Shown here: in pieces, positions 40,929-51,334 of the stretch
Layout of the letters: each line of letters begins with the position of its first letter
How positions within the stretch are numbered: position 1 is the stretch's first letter
From: Torymus aiolomorphi
Lineage: Eukaryota; Arthropoda; Insecta; Hymenoptera; Torymidae
DNA length: 64,000 nucleotides
Direction: 5' to 3'
Assembly (NCBI GenBank): GCA_036365515.1
Contig: CM070877.1
Coordinates: 4,411,001 to 4,475,000 of the forward strand
Position numbers and translations under genes: made by a program
Notes under the pieces: model-generated
Told to the model about the DNA's origin: nothing
The model's database searches: none
The model's input: the letters and a program-made list of their open reading frames with translations, nothing else

Positions 40929-41596
40929 GGTGGTTCTATGGGCAGATATAGTACTTAAATATAAAATATTCTACAATGAATTGTTCTCATACTGCAAAGT
41001 GAGAACCCATATAGTATCATAGACCGGCACTTTAAGTTACGGAAACAAATTTTTGTAATCGTCAATGTAAAAAAATGATGCAAACAATCGCTTTAATCTT
41101 TTTTATTTTTGCTTCAATTTCAATTTTTAAAGACTCATTTTCATTTTTATTCGATTTCATTAGGAGGTATCGTGGATCAAATTAATACATTTTTTAAACC
41201 TGAAGAGTTACAGGCAATTGTTTATTAAGTTTTGTACAACTCTGGTATGAATTCCAAACTTGATAAACTATTGCCTGTAACTTTTAAGGTTTTAAAAATT
41301 TTTTAATTAGATCCACGATATCTCGTAATGAAATCCAACAAAGATAAAAATGAGCCGTTAAACATTAAAATTGAAGCAAAAATGAAAAAGACTAAGTGAT
41401 TTGTTGCATCATTCTTTTACATTGACGATATCTACTTTGTTATTACTGAAATTTCGTTAAAAAATTTTTTTTCCATAACTTAAAGTACCGGCTATGATCC
41501 TATGTGGGCTCTCACTTTGCAGTATGAGAGCAATTCATTGTAGAATATTTTATATATATACCATATATAAGTACTATATCTGCCCATAGAACCACC
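40929..41596. repeat. TTAA-flanked foldback element with known empty site
   Basis: A 668-bp element with perfect 29-bp terminal inverted repeats beginning GGTGGTTCTATGGGCAGATA, and inverted similarity through most of its length to a central hairpin near 41,190-41,290. TTAA stands at both edges (40,925-40,928 and 41,597-41,600). The paralogous site in unit 2 (about 45,150-45,160) has the same flanks with one TTAA and no element, so TTAA was duplicated on insertion. The element therefore arrived after units 1 and 2 separated. TTAA duplication is the hallmark of piggyBac-type transposition; the GG terminus is unlike the CCC termini I know for that group. Confidence 0.92.
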
Positions 41597-42457
41597 TTAA
41601 ACTTACCAATCTATTTTCATACCATTCTAGATAGTTGTTTCAACGACAAAATTGGTATTTGCAATAGTAAAAAAGCATCCGATGCTACTATCGATTTGAT
41701 TATCGTTATTAACTTTCAATAGCTACTGCTATCACTTGTTTATAACAGAAGTCCAAGCAATACAATGGTTACGACAACTATCTACCATCTCTCACCAATT
41801 ACGTTAGTTACACGAACTGTCACCTTTATTGCTTTTGTGATTTTTGATCAATTTTAGTTGGTATTGTAAACAAACTTTTTGGTTAATCGATCCATTCTTC
41901 CATGTGTTACCGACACATTTTAACTCAGAATTCTTAACAGTAAAGATGTCCATCTCTCTATGAATGACTGGAATTTTTAATGGATGTCTAGGTGTAATTA
42001 TTCAAATATAGAAACAAAAATTTTTTAACTTTTAATATTTGCAATGTTTTATCTCTAATTTTTTAAGACTACTAAAAAATAAAATAAAATTTATAGAAAG
42101 TACGCGCATTGTCGTGATTTATACGAAAATATTCACTGTATGAATTAAACTTAACCGAAACTCTTTAATAGTGAAACTGTAAGAATTCACAACATGAAGC
42201 AAAAATAATCGTTGAATCAACGTCAATTATTGAATTCTCAAATTCAACGAAAATACGTGATATGACTAGGTAATATATTGGTGTATTTGTTTTTCGTAAA
42301 AAAATAAAAATTTTAAATTTAGAATTCTCATAAATTCAATGGTTTTCCATAATTAAACTTGCCGAATCAAAATACATGCAAAACCGCTAATTGAAAATAA
42401 ATTTCAGTTTAGAAGCTAATGGACCACCATTTTTTCATAATGAAATGCGTTCACACC

Positions 42458-42462
<5 letters not shown>

Positions 42463-42531
<69 letters not shown>

Positions 42532-42532
42532 G

Positions 42533-42583
<51 letters not shown>

Positions 42584-42604
42584 TGTACGAGAGAAATTGT
42601 GGAA

Positions 42605-42642
<38 letters not shown>
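42463..42642. repeat. (CT)n-spacer-(GA)n tract at the unit 1/2 junction
   Basis: About 120 bp of (CT)n with few interruptions, a 25-bp unique spacer (containing TTGTACGAGAGAAATTGTGG) and about 35 bp of (GA)n. CT and GA arms are complementary, so the tract can fold into a hairpin. The same spacer with its CT and GA arms recurs at 48,514-48,670. Confidence 0.93.
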
Positions 42643-42644
<2 letters not shown>

Positions 42645-42894
42645 ACTATTGCAAATAGAATTATTTAGTCGATTAGGGCCGTCGTAAAAGGAACATTCTT
42701 TGGGATGCATGTAGGTTTTCGAAGGACTGAAGGCCGGTGTGTAATTATTGTGATCGCTTTGATGAGTTCATTTCAGAGTTTATTTTTATTACAATTTTAC
42801 AACTTTCTATAGTACAATTTTATTTATAATGTTCAATGTGTACCCTTCTACTCGTTTTTACAACTATCAAAATATGTTATTAAGCGTTGTTACA

Positions 42895-44074
42895 TTACAC
42901 GGCATGTGGTTGTAAAATTTTCTCAAACATGCACTTTCCCAAAGCTCCAGCTACTTCGCAGTCGTCACTTTGCTGGTTTGCTACAATATACACAAATATG
43001 AAAGTTTGTCAATTCCCAAGCAGATTTTTTCAAGTATTTAAAACAAATCATACGATCTGACGAAATTTATTTTTATGACTTTTTCTATAATTATTATAGT
43101 ATTATCATTAATAGTAATATTTACTACTATTAACCTCATTCCGTACATGTCCACATATGTGGACAAAATTAAAATTTTGATTGTGACGTCATCTTATACA
43201 TACAATAAATAAAAAATATCGTACGCATTAAATTCCTCAAGTGAAATACTGCAAATATCAATCGGTTTTATTCATTAACAATGTATAGTTAAATTACTAT
43301 ATGCTTACAAAGAAACAAAATTTGCGGTTTTATTAAAATAAATCGTACGGGAAGAGGCTAAAATAGAATCAGAATTTTGTCTCAATTGAACTATAGGTAT
43401 AAATAAATAATAAAAATTCACCTGTATTTACGCATTCAGTAACTTTGGCCTTCATAGCGTCATCAGCATTAGGCATGTGCTTTGCAAAAATTTCCAACTG
43501 CTTCTCTAGATTTATTTTTCCATCTACCAACTGGAGAAATGAAATAAAAATAAAATTTCAATTTCTAAAGAATAAACAATAATAATTTACAAATATTGTA
43601 GTTTTTCGACTACTAACTTTTCCAAATTTTTTCATCACGCAAGCGATTACGCATTTCACTTTTACGTCGTCAAAATCTAGAGGACCATTCGACTTTTCTA
43701 AAAGTAAAAAAATGTTGTTGATATAATACTTTGATTCTAAGAGCATTAACGGTAATTTAAATTTAATCGATCTACTACCCATTCCAAGTTCAGTCGCACA
43801 TTTGTCAAACACTTTTTTCTCTTCTTCTAGTGGTTCACACTGAACGCATACCTAAATGAAAAACCAAAAAATATTCATGAGATATTTTTGAAAAAGCCGA
43901 ATTAATAATATAATATAAGTGGCAACAAATTTATAATTTTACTTAATTTTGAACTCCGCGCACCATAATTTACAAAAAGATTTTAAAACTGACATACTAA
44001 AGGTACCACGTTTACACAAATTGATTACTCACTGCAAGTGCGAGGATACCAATGAGACAGACGAGTTTATTCAT
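42895..44074 (-). CDS. Classical odorant-binding protein, copy 2 (OBP2)
   Basis: Five exons on the minus strand: 44,074-44,033, 43,851-43,779, 43,697-43,618, 43,530-43,422 and 42,980-42,895, giving 129 aa with intact frame and GT..AG introns. Exon boundaries and phases match OBP1. The signal peptide starts MNKLVCLIGILALA. The six-cysteine pattern is intact: FDKC, VKCVIAC, VTEC and DDCEVAGALGKC, with C2-X3-C3 and C5-X8-C6 and 21, 39 and 10 residues in the other gaps. It is about 78% identical to OBP3 by my count (29 differences in 129). An AATAAA lies about 71 nt past the stop. Ligand unknown; tissue of expression cannot be told from sequence. Confidence 0.93.
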
Positions 44075-44119
44075 TTTGCACATCGTTGTTACTACGAACT
44101 GAAGTAAAACCAGTTTGAG

Positions 44120-44154
44120 ACTGAAAAAAACTTGAAGTTCGCCCGGTATTTATA
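44120..44154 (-). promoter_or_regulatory. Core promoter of OBP2 (TATA + initiator)
   Basis: TATAAATA starts at 44,154 on the minus strand and TCAGTC follows with its A at 44,122, 32 bases later. The predicted 5' UTR is 48 nt to the ATG at 44,074. Confidence 0.8.
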
Positions 44155-45479
44155 CAGACATCTGGAGAATTAACTATACAGAAAACATTATCCATTTTAC
44201 TTTCTGTTAAACTACGGAATACAATTTTTCCAAAATTACTTAGAAAAATAATATTCTAAAAGAGCTACTTATTTTTTAATAGACTAATTTTCTATTGTCA
44301 TTTTGGATAGATTTGTTATGTAAGCAGTTACTTTGAAGCGTATACTGATACACAAAGCATACGACTTATATACTTTCATGGTCACTTATCTATTTCCTTA
44401 ATATTTACTAGCACATTTAATGATTGCCTCATAAAAAAAATGGCAGTGCTTAATGTACATATAGTACTTTTTATCCCATCGCCACGGTGGCCACTTCATA
44501 GATTTGAAAAGTTATTTTGTATTTATGTGTTATAATTTTGTTAGTCTTAACCCAATTCACCATAAACGTATAAAATTAGACTATGTTACTTTATTCCTGC
44601 TAATTTACTTTAATCCCGCATAATGTGGGAATAAAAATACTTTATTCCATCTAATTTACTTTATTCCCGCATTATGCAGGAATAAAGTAAAAGAGGGAAT
44701 TGACGCCACTTTTGCCCCGCTTTTCAGGCTATAAAATGGCCATTATAGTATAGATGGGAATAAAAGTATTTTATTTCCGACTCCATTATAATGGCCACTT
44801 TATTGATCCGGAATACCGGTCCATTATAGTAGCCACAGTTAAGCCGGAAATAAGGATCTATATACGACGCGACAGAAACATCGATTATTTCAGTTGGTTA
44901 TTCCCTCGGCGATAATCTGCGACTTTATTCCTTTGTTGCATAATGTACTATTACTTCTGATGCATCCACGGAAAAAAAAATGGTTTGTTATCCTAATCAA
45001 CCAGTTCGTTAACATGGAAAGAACAACAAACGGATAATCAGATTAACAAACACGTAGTAGTTCCGCCAACCATTTTCATATCGTTACACTTAAATAATCT
45101 ATCGTTATTTAAAACGATCAATAAAGATAGTCACGATAACCATTTTCACATTATTAAACTTACGAATATATTTTCATACCATTCTAGATAGTTGTTTCAA
45201 AGACAAAATTGGTATTTCCAATAGTAAAAACGCATTCGATGCTACTATCGATTTGGTTGTCGTTATTAACTTTCAATAGTTATTGCTGTCACTTGTTTAT
45301 AACAAATGTCCAGTCAATAAAATGGTTACGACAACTATCTACTGTCACTCACCAATTACGTTAGTTACACTAACGATCACCTTTATTGCGTCTGTGATTT
45401 TTGATCAATTTTAGTTGGTACTGTAAACCAAGTTTTTCGTTAATCGACCTTTTTTTCCGTGTGTTACCGACTACCGACA

Positions 45480-45875
45480 ATAAATTGATTATAATTATTC
45501 GTTGTAAATCTGCATTTCTAACTTTTTAGATTTTAATAATTTACTGATTTAGATTTTGAATATGTCAAATTAGTTCTCTTGATCGGGAGGCACAGGGGAT
45601 TTCACGAGCGTTTACCTGCTTGGCATCCGCTTTTGTATCTCCGTCGTTTTGGAACGACAAAGAAAGCTACGTCGTGAGTTACATCAGGTAACTTCATGGG
45701 TATTAAGAAATTGAGGTTTTTTTTTAATATTTTTGGTTTCGCGATTGTTAGGTAACTCCGGGCTAGGAACTTTGCCGGATAGTAAAAGGTTATTATTGAA
45801 ATAAAAATATTTGTTAACGTTTATATCTATAATGTTTCATTTATTGATCTTGTAACCTAGTTTAAAAATTACATA
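45480..45875. other. Segment present in unit 2 but absent from unit 1
   Basis: Unit 1 reads GTGTTACCGAC directly into ACATTTTAACT (about 41,908-41,925). In unit 2 about 395 bp separate the same words. The segment codes for nothing I recognise and has no clear terminal repeats. It may be an insertion into unit 2 or a deletion from unit 1. Confidence 0.6.
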
Positions 45876-46407
45876 TTTTAACTGAGAATTCTTAACAATG
45901 TCTATCTCTCTATGAATGACTGGAATCTTGAATGGGTGTCTAGGTGTAATTATTCAAGTATAGAAACAAATATTTTTTAACTTTTAATATTTGCAATGTT
46001 TTATCTCTAATTTTCGAATCTATTCTCAAAACTACACATTTTAACAAGTAAAAAAATAAAATAAACTTTATAGAAAGTACGCGCATTGTCGTGATTTATA
46101 AGAAAATATCGTTTTAATTCACTGTACGAATTAAACTTAACCGAAACTCTTTAATAGTGAAACTGTAAGAATTCATAACATGAAACAAAAATAATCGTTG
46201 TATCAACGTCAATTATTGAATTCTCGAATTCAACGAAAAAACGTGATACATCTAGGTAATATATTGGTGCAACTGTGTTTCGTAAAAAAATAAAAATTTT
46301 AACTTTAGAATTCTCATAAATTCAGTGGTTTTCCATAATTAGACTTGCCGAATCAAAATACATGCAAAACCACTATTTGAAAATATATTTCAATTTAGAA
46401 GCCAGTG

Positions 46408-46411
<4 letters not shown>

Positions 46412-46474
<63 letters not shown>
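46412..46474. repeat. (CT)n tract at the distal end of unit 2
   Basis: About 63 bp of (CT)n. The sequence to its left matches the sequence left of the 42,463 tract in unit 1, so this is the corresponding unit edge. Confidence 0.93.
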
Positions 46475-46624
46475 AGCACTCTTCCTATCTATCTGCCCCT
46501 CTAAATACTTCGCAATAAACACTTGCCCAAACATCTCCAACGTCCTAGTATTTTATATTTCAAACGCTTGAACGTCACTTTGCTGGGTGTACGGACTCGG
46601 CTATTATAGCGGGAAGGTACTTAA

Positions 46625-47380
46625 GGATGTACTGGCTATAAGGTCCCTGCCAAATATCTGTGAATTCGATAAACTGCAATAATTAATTGTATGCGATGGT
46701 TGACCAAATTTAAGTTCGTGTGGGTGATTCAGAAGTATAATACGAATATATTAAGCTTTAAAAATTGCAAATCGAATAAAAATTAACAAAGTTCTGTTAT
46801 TTTTTATAGTTACAAAAATCGAGTCATTAAGTAAATTTAGTAAGTAAAGTGCCAAACTTTTAATTTTGATTCGATGTGTAATTTCTAAAGCTTATAATAT
46901 TCCTGTCATGATTTGTAATCGATCAGGAGCATTGAAAATCGACTATTTATCCGGCATTATTTATTATTGCAGTTTATTTCCCGTACAGTCCCTGCCAAAA
47001 GTTAAGTGACTAATATTAAAACAACAATAACAAAATAATGTAGGGTAAATAGATAATTTTCAATGATCCTAACCGATTAAAAATCATGACAGGAATATTA
47101 TAAGCTTTAGAAATTAAAAATCGAATCAAAATTAAAAGTTTGGCACTTTGTCGATTTCAGTATTAAAAATTTACTTAATGACTCAGTTTTTGTAACTATA
47201 AAAAATAGCAGAACTTTGTCAATTTTTATTCGATTTTCAATTTCCAAAGCTTATTATATCCGTATTATACTCCTGAATCACCCACAAGAATTTAAATTTA
47301 ATCAATTATCACATATAATTATTTATTGCAGTTTATCGAATTCACAAACTTTTGGCAGCGACCTTACGGCCAATACAACC
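46625..47380. repeat. TTAA-flanked foldback element between units 2 and 3
   Basis: A 756-bp segment whose halves are inverted copies. It begins GGATGTACTGGC and, from the other end, GGTTGTATTGGC, then both read on through AAGGTC.CTGCCAAA and GTGAATTCGATAAACTGCAA. TTAA flanks both ends (46,621-46,624 and 47,381-47,384). It codes for nothing. Layout is the same as 27,089-27,796 and 40,929-41,596, but the internal sequence differs. Confidence 0.88.
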
Positions 47381-47384
47381 TTAA

Positions 47385-48117
47385 GCACTGGCCGATAAGT
47401 CGGCGAGTGCAACGAAATTCATACCTGCATATCGTGTGAACCTGTGAATATGAGCTCGTCTATTTTTACCTCAAGGATTAGAGTAGTAAAAAACGATGGT
47501 ATGTACACTGGCGGTATTTGAGAAAATTTGCGAAAACGGTGCATTTTGACGTCTGTTATAAAATGACAAAGTCTTCCTTCGAGTTTTCCTTTTCAGAAAA
47601 AGACTGTTATTCGCAATAGGCAGTTATAACAGCTGCCAGTCAATGCCTATTGCGAATGACAGTTTTCGACCATGTAGTCTAATTGAGAAGGGGAATAAAA
47701 AATGCCCGAAACATCGGCAAACATAGAACCTTGGTGTTGTTAATTACATCTCTAAACGCCAATCTGGACGGATGATGGGCCTTCGCCCTTCGAGCAATAT
47801 TAAAAAAAATGGCTGTCTTCAAACTCCTTCAACAACTGCTTCGAAATTTGACTAATGACTTTTAAAATAAACAATATGTACTCTGTTAAAAACGTGAAAT
47901 AATGAGCTATTTAAAAAAAAAAATTCAGCTAACGTATGCGTTTCTTTAGTTTACATAGACATTTCACATTATCAACACAAAATGTCTTATAACCACGTCT
48001 AAATAACACTACCTTTTCACTTTATAGCGCGCATTAACGCATTATCAACCAAAAACTTGTCACCCGACCCTCCTTTACCTCAAAATTAACCATTAACCAC
48101 AGCCGTGCATCTTATCG

Positions 48118-48154
<37 letters not shown>

Positions 48155-48511
48155 TACATACACGCCCACGCACACACCGATACCTACACGTATATATACA
48201 CGCGCACATCTCTCCGAGAGCTACTTTGTCCCCGTTTTTTCGCGATATACACGCTCGCCACTTCGTAGCCCTTATGTGCACACGACGCGGCCCTCAAACG
48301 ATCGTGTACGCCAGTCTTCTTTTCCTCTCCCTCTCGCTCTCGCTCTCGCTCTCTCGCACACTCTGAGCTAACGGCCACCCCAGGCTATCACACCGATGTG
48401 CACGTGTAATATGGCCTATATATATGCGCAGTGCTCGCGGAAGGGAGAGCAGGACAGACGGCCGTGTGTTCATTATCGGCTCCGCAGCGAGCTTGGGATT
48501 ACCCAACGGGT

Positions 48512-48513
<2 letters not shown>
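47385..48513. other. Spacer between units 2 and 3
   Basis: No gene is visible. It contains a 20-bp-stem hairpin at 47,603-47,663, a (CA)n tract at 48,128-48,154, and a GC-rich part from 48,155 to 48,500. This spacer has no counterpart between units 1 and 2. Confidence 0.6.
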
Positions 48514-48582
<69 letters not shown>

Positions 48583-48606
48583 TGTACGAGAGAAATTGTG
48601 GAAGAT

Positions 48607-48650
<44 letters not shown>

Positions 48651-48670
48651 GAGAGAGAGAGAGAGAAAGG
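48514..48670. repeat. (CT)n-spacer-(GA)n tract at the left edge of unit 3
   Basis: About 69 bp of (CT)n, the same 25-bp spacer as at 42,584-42,607, then about 64 bp of (GA)n with a few interruptions. The shared spacer shows this tract was copied together with the OBP unit. Confidence 0.93.
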
Positions 48671-48927
48671 TAGTCAGTATTGCAAATAGAATTATTTAGT
48701 CGATTAGGGCCGTCGTGAAAGGAACGTTCTTTGGGATGCATATAGGTTTTCGAAGGACTGAAGGCCGGAGTGTGTAATTATTGTGATCGCATTGATTAGT
48801 TCATTTCAGAGTTTATTTCTATTACAATTTTACAACTTTCCTTAGTACAATTTTATTTATAATGTTCAATGTGCACCCTTCTACTCGTTTTTACAACTAT
48901 CGAAATTTGCTATTAAGCGTTGTTACA

Positions 48928-50104
48928 TTACATCGCATAAGGTGGTCCAAATTTCTCAAAGAGGCACTGTCCTACAGCTCCGGCTACTTCGCACTCGCCA
49001 TTTTGCTGGTTTGCTACAATATACATAAATATGAAATTTTATCAATTCCCAAACAATTTTTTTCAAGTATTTAAAACAAATCATATGATCTTAAGAAATT
49101 TATTTTTATAATTTTTTCTAGAATTATTATAGTATTATCAGTAATAGTAATATTTACTACTATTAACCTCATTCCGTACATGTCCACATATGTGAACAAA
49201 ATTTAAATTTTGATTGTGACGTCATCTTATACATAGAATAAGTAAAAACTATCGTACGCATTAAATTCCTCAGGTGAAATACTGCAAATACCAGTTGGTT
49301 TTATTCATTAACAATGTATAGTTAAATTACTATATACTTTAAAAGAAACAAAATTTGGAATTTTATTAAAATAAATCGTACGGGAAGAGGTTAAAATGAA
49401 ATCAGAATTTTTTTCTCAATTGAACTATATAATTAAATAATAAAAATTCACCTGTATTTACGCATTCAGTAACTTTGGCCTTCATAGCGTCATCAGCATT
49501 AGGCATGTTCTTTGAAAAAATTTCCAACTGCTTCTCTAGATTTATTTTTCCATCTACCAACTGGAGAAAATGAGATAAAAATAAAATTTCAATTTCTAAA
49601 TAATAAACTATAATAATTTACAAATGTTGTAGTTTTTCGACTACTAACTTTTCCAAATTTTTTCATCACGCAAGCGTGTAAGCATTTTACTTTTGCGTCG
49701 TTAAAATCCGGAGGACCATTCAGCTTTACTAAAAGCAAAAAAATGTTGTTAATATAATACTTTGATTCTAAGAGCAACGGTAATTTAAATTTAATCTATC
49801 TACTACCCATTCCAAGTTCAGTCGCACATTCGTCAAATGTTTTTTTCACTTCTTCTTGTGGTCCACCCTGAATGCATACCTAAATGAAAAACCAAAACAT
49901 GTTTATAAGATATTTTTGAAAAAGCCGAATTAATAATATAATATAAGTGGCAATTACAAAATTATAATTTTACGTAACTGTGAACACCGCGTACCATAAT
50001 TTACAAAAAGATTTTAAAACTGACATATAAAGATACCACTTTTACACAAATTGATTACTCACTGCAAATGCGAGGACACCAATGAGACAGACGAGTTTAT
50101 TCAT
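48928..50104 (-). CDS. Classical odorant-binding protein, copy 3 (OBP3)
   Basis: Five exons on the minus strand: 50,104-50,063, 49,879-49,807, 49,728-49,649, 49,560-49,452 and 49,013-48,928, giving 129 aa with intact frame and GT..AG introns identical in position and phase to OBP1 and OBP2. The signal peptide starts MNKLVCLIGVLAFA. Six cysteines are in place: FDEC, VKCLHAC, VTEC and GECEVAGAVGQC. The extra cysteine near the signal cleavage point in OBP1 and OBP2 (VCVQC) is glycine here (VCIQG). An AATAAA lies about 71 nt past the stop. Coding differences from OBP2 are almost all amino-acid changing. Ligand unknown. Confidence 0.93.
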
Positions 50105-50153
50105 TTTGCACTTCGTTTTCACTACGAAATGAAGTAAAGCTGATATGTTTGAG

Positions 50154-50188
50154 ACTGAACAAAACTTTGAGTTTGCCTGGTATTTATA
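50154..50188 (-). promoter_or_regulatory. Core promoter of OBP3 (TATA + initiator)
   Basis: TATAAATA starts at 50,188 on the minus strand and TCAGTC follows with its A at 50,156, again 32 bases later. The predicted 5' UTR is 52 nt to the ATG at 50,104. Confidence 0.8.
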
Positions 50189-50899
50189 CAAACATCTGAA
50201 CAATTAACTGCGTACAGGAAACATTATGCGTTTTACCTTTTAAAGTTAAATCAGCTGTTAATTATTAGTATACATATGGAATACAATTTTCGCAAATTTT
50301 ACTTATAAAAGTAATATTCTAATAGAGCTACTCATATTTTAATAGACTTATTTTGTATTGCGATTTTTGGTAGATAACACAAGTTTGTGATGTAAGCAGT
50401 TATTTTAAAGCGTATTTAAATACGCAGAGCGCGCATTTTATATACTTCCATTGTCTCTTGTTCACTTCCTACGATTTACAAGCATATAATAAAATATCAA
50501 ATAAAAACGTTAATAAAGTAGAGGAAACAATTATATACTTATGATAGATGACCTCTTCTTATCTGAATGGCAAATCACCACATCAATATAACCTCAAGGA
50601 TTTTATGAATGTATATTTAGCTACGAATTTGGCCATATATTTTTCTTTGAGGTTCTATAAAATTTTGCAATTTAATAAAGCTGACTCTTTATCAAGGATG
50701 ATTCGAAACTTTAATGAGTAGCAACGTGTAATAATACTAATTTTCGAATCTCTTCCTAAAATTGCGCATGTTAACAAGTCAACAAATAAAATAAATTGAA
50801 AAGTACGCGCATCGTCGAATATCCTTGATTGGTTACATTAATTTAATAAATAATCAAATTATTGCACACATTTCCAACGTATAAGCCAAAAAGATCATA

Positions 50900-51330
50900 G
50901 CCAAATCAACATCGCGCAGACTCTAAATTCAAGAAAGGCGATTGCGATGCATTGACGCTCGCGAAAATTGCACTTCTCGATGCGACAATGTCCTGCCGCG
51001 TGCTGGCGCACACACTCATACGTACACGCTCGCGGGGTGGTTTCCGTTCAAGCGCGCATGCGTGTATATACGGGGGATGAGACGGGCGCGACAGCGGCCG
51101 AACAAAAGGGACAGGACGGCGAAACCGCGTCGACGGTTTAATGACAGAGACGCGCCACGGCATTTCAAACGCGGCCGGAATTGACGTTTGCGTCGAGTTA
51201 CGGGCGGGCTTTCGCGTATATGTACGTATACGGTAACGCGTGATGAGGTATCGGGGATTACTTTTCTTTTCGTTATTAAAGCCATCGCATGAGTGGCTGG
51301 AAGTGCGAATCGCTGTAAAGGAATGATGGG
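50900..51330. other. GC/CpG-rich islet
   Basis: CG-rich islet with overlapping open frames of 80-89 residues on both strands, none recognisable. It directly precedes the large palindrome. Confidence 0.35.
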
Positions 51331-51334
51331 ACGA

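Larger units (their letters stand above)
38330..42462. repeat. Segmental duplication unit 1 (OBP1 unit)
   Basis: This block is similar to 42,643-46,411 and 48,671-50,850. Shared landmarks in order are the word TTTGGGATGCAT near the left edge, the OBP gene, its promoter, a long upstream flank, and (in units 1 and 2) a distal part ending just before a (CT)n tract. Unit 1 uniquely carries the TTAA foldback element at 40,929-41,596. It lacks two segments present in unit 2. Confidence 0.85.
42643..46411. repeat. Segmental duplication unit 2 (OBP2 unit)
   Basis: Second copy of the duplicated block. It has two stretches absent from unit 1, about 44,456-44,766 and 45,480-45,875. It lacks the foldback element of unit 1 and shows the intact TTAA target instead. 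It ends at a (CT)n tract at 46,412-46,474. Confidence 0.85.
48671..50850. repeat. Segmental duplication unit 3 (OBP3 unit)
   Basis: Third copy of the duplicated block. Similarity to units 1 and 2 covers the 3' flank, the gene, the promoter and about 350 bp upstream, then thins out. It reappears near 50,735-50,820 (AGTACGCGCAT, as at about 42,100 and 46,080). The middle of the upstream flank is therefore shorter than in the other units. Confidence 0.8.

Noticed and set aside
42391..42710. Open frames of Ser/Leu or Arg/Glu repeats over the CT/GA tracts (also at 48,400-48,740, 46,362-46,571 and 55,302-55,542)
   Set aside because: They are translations of dinucleotide repeats, open in several frames on both strands.
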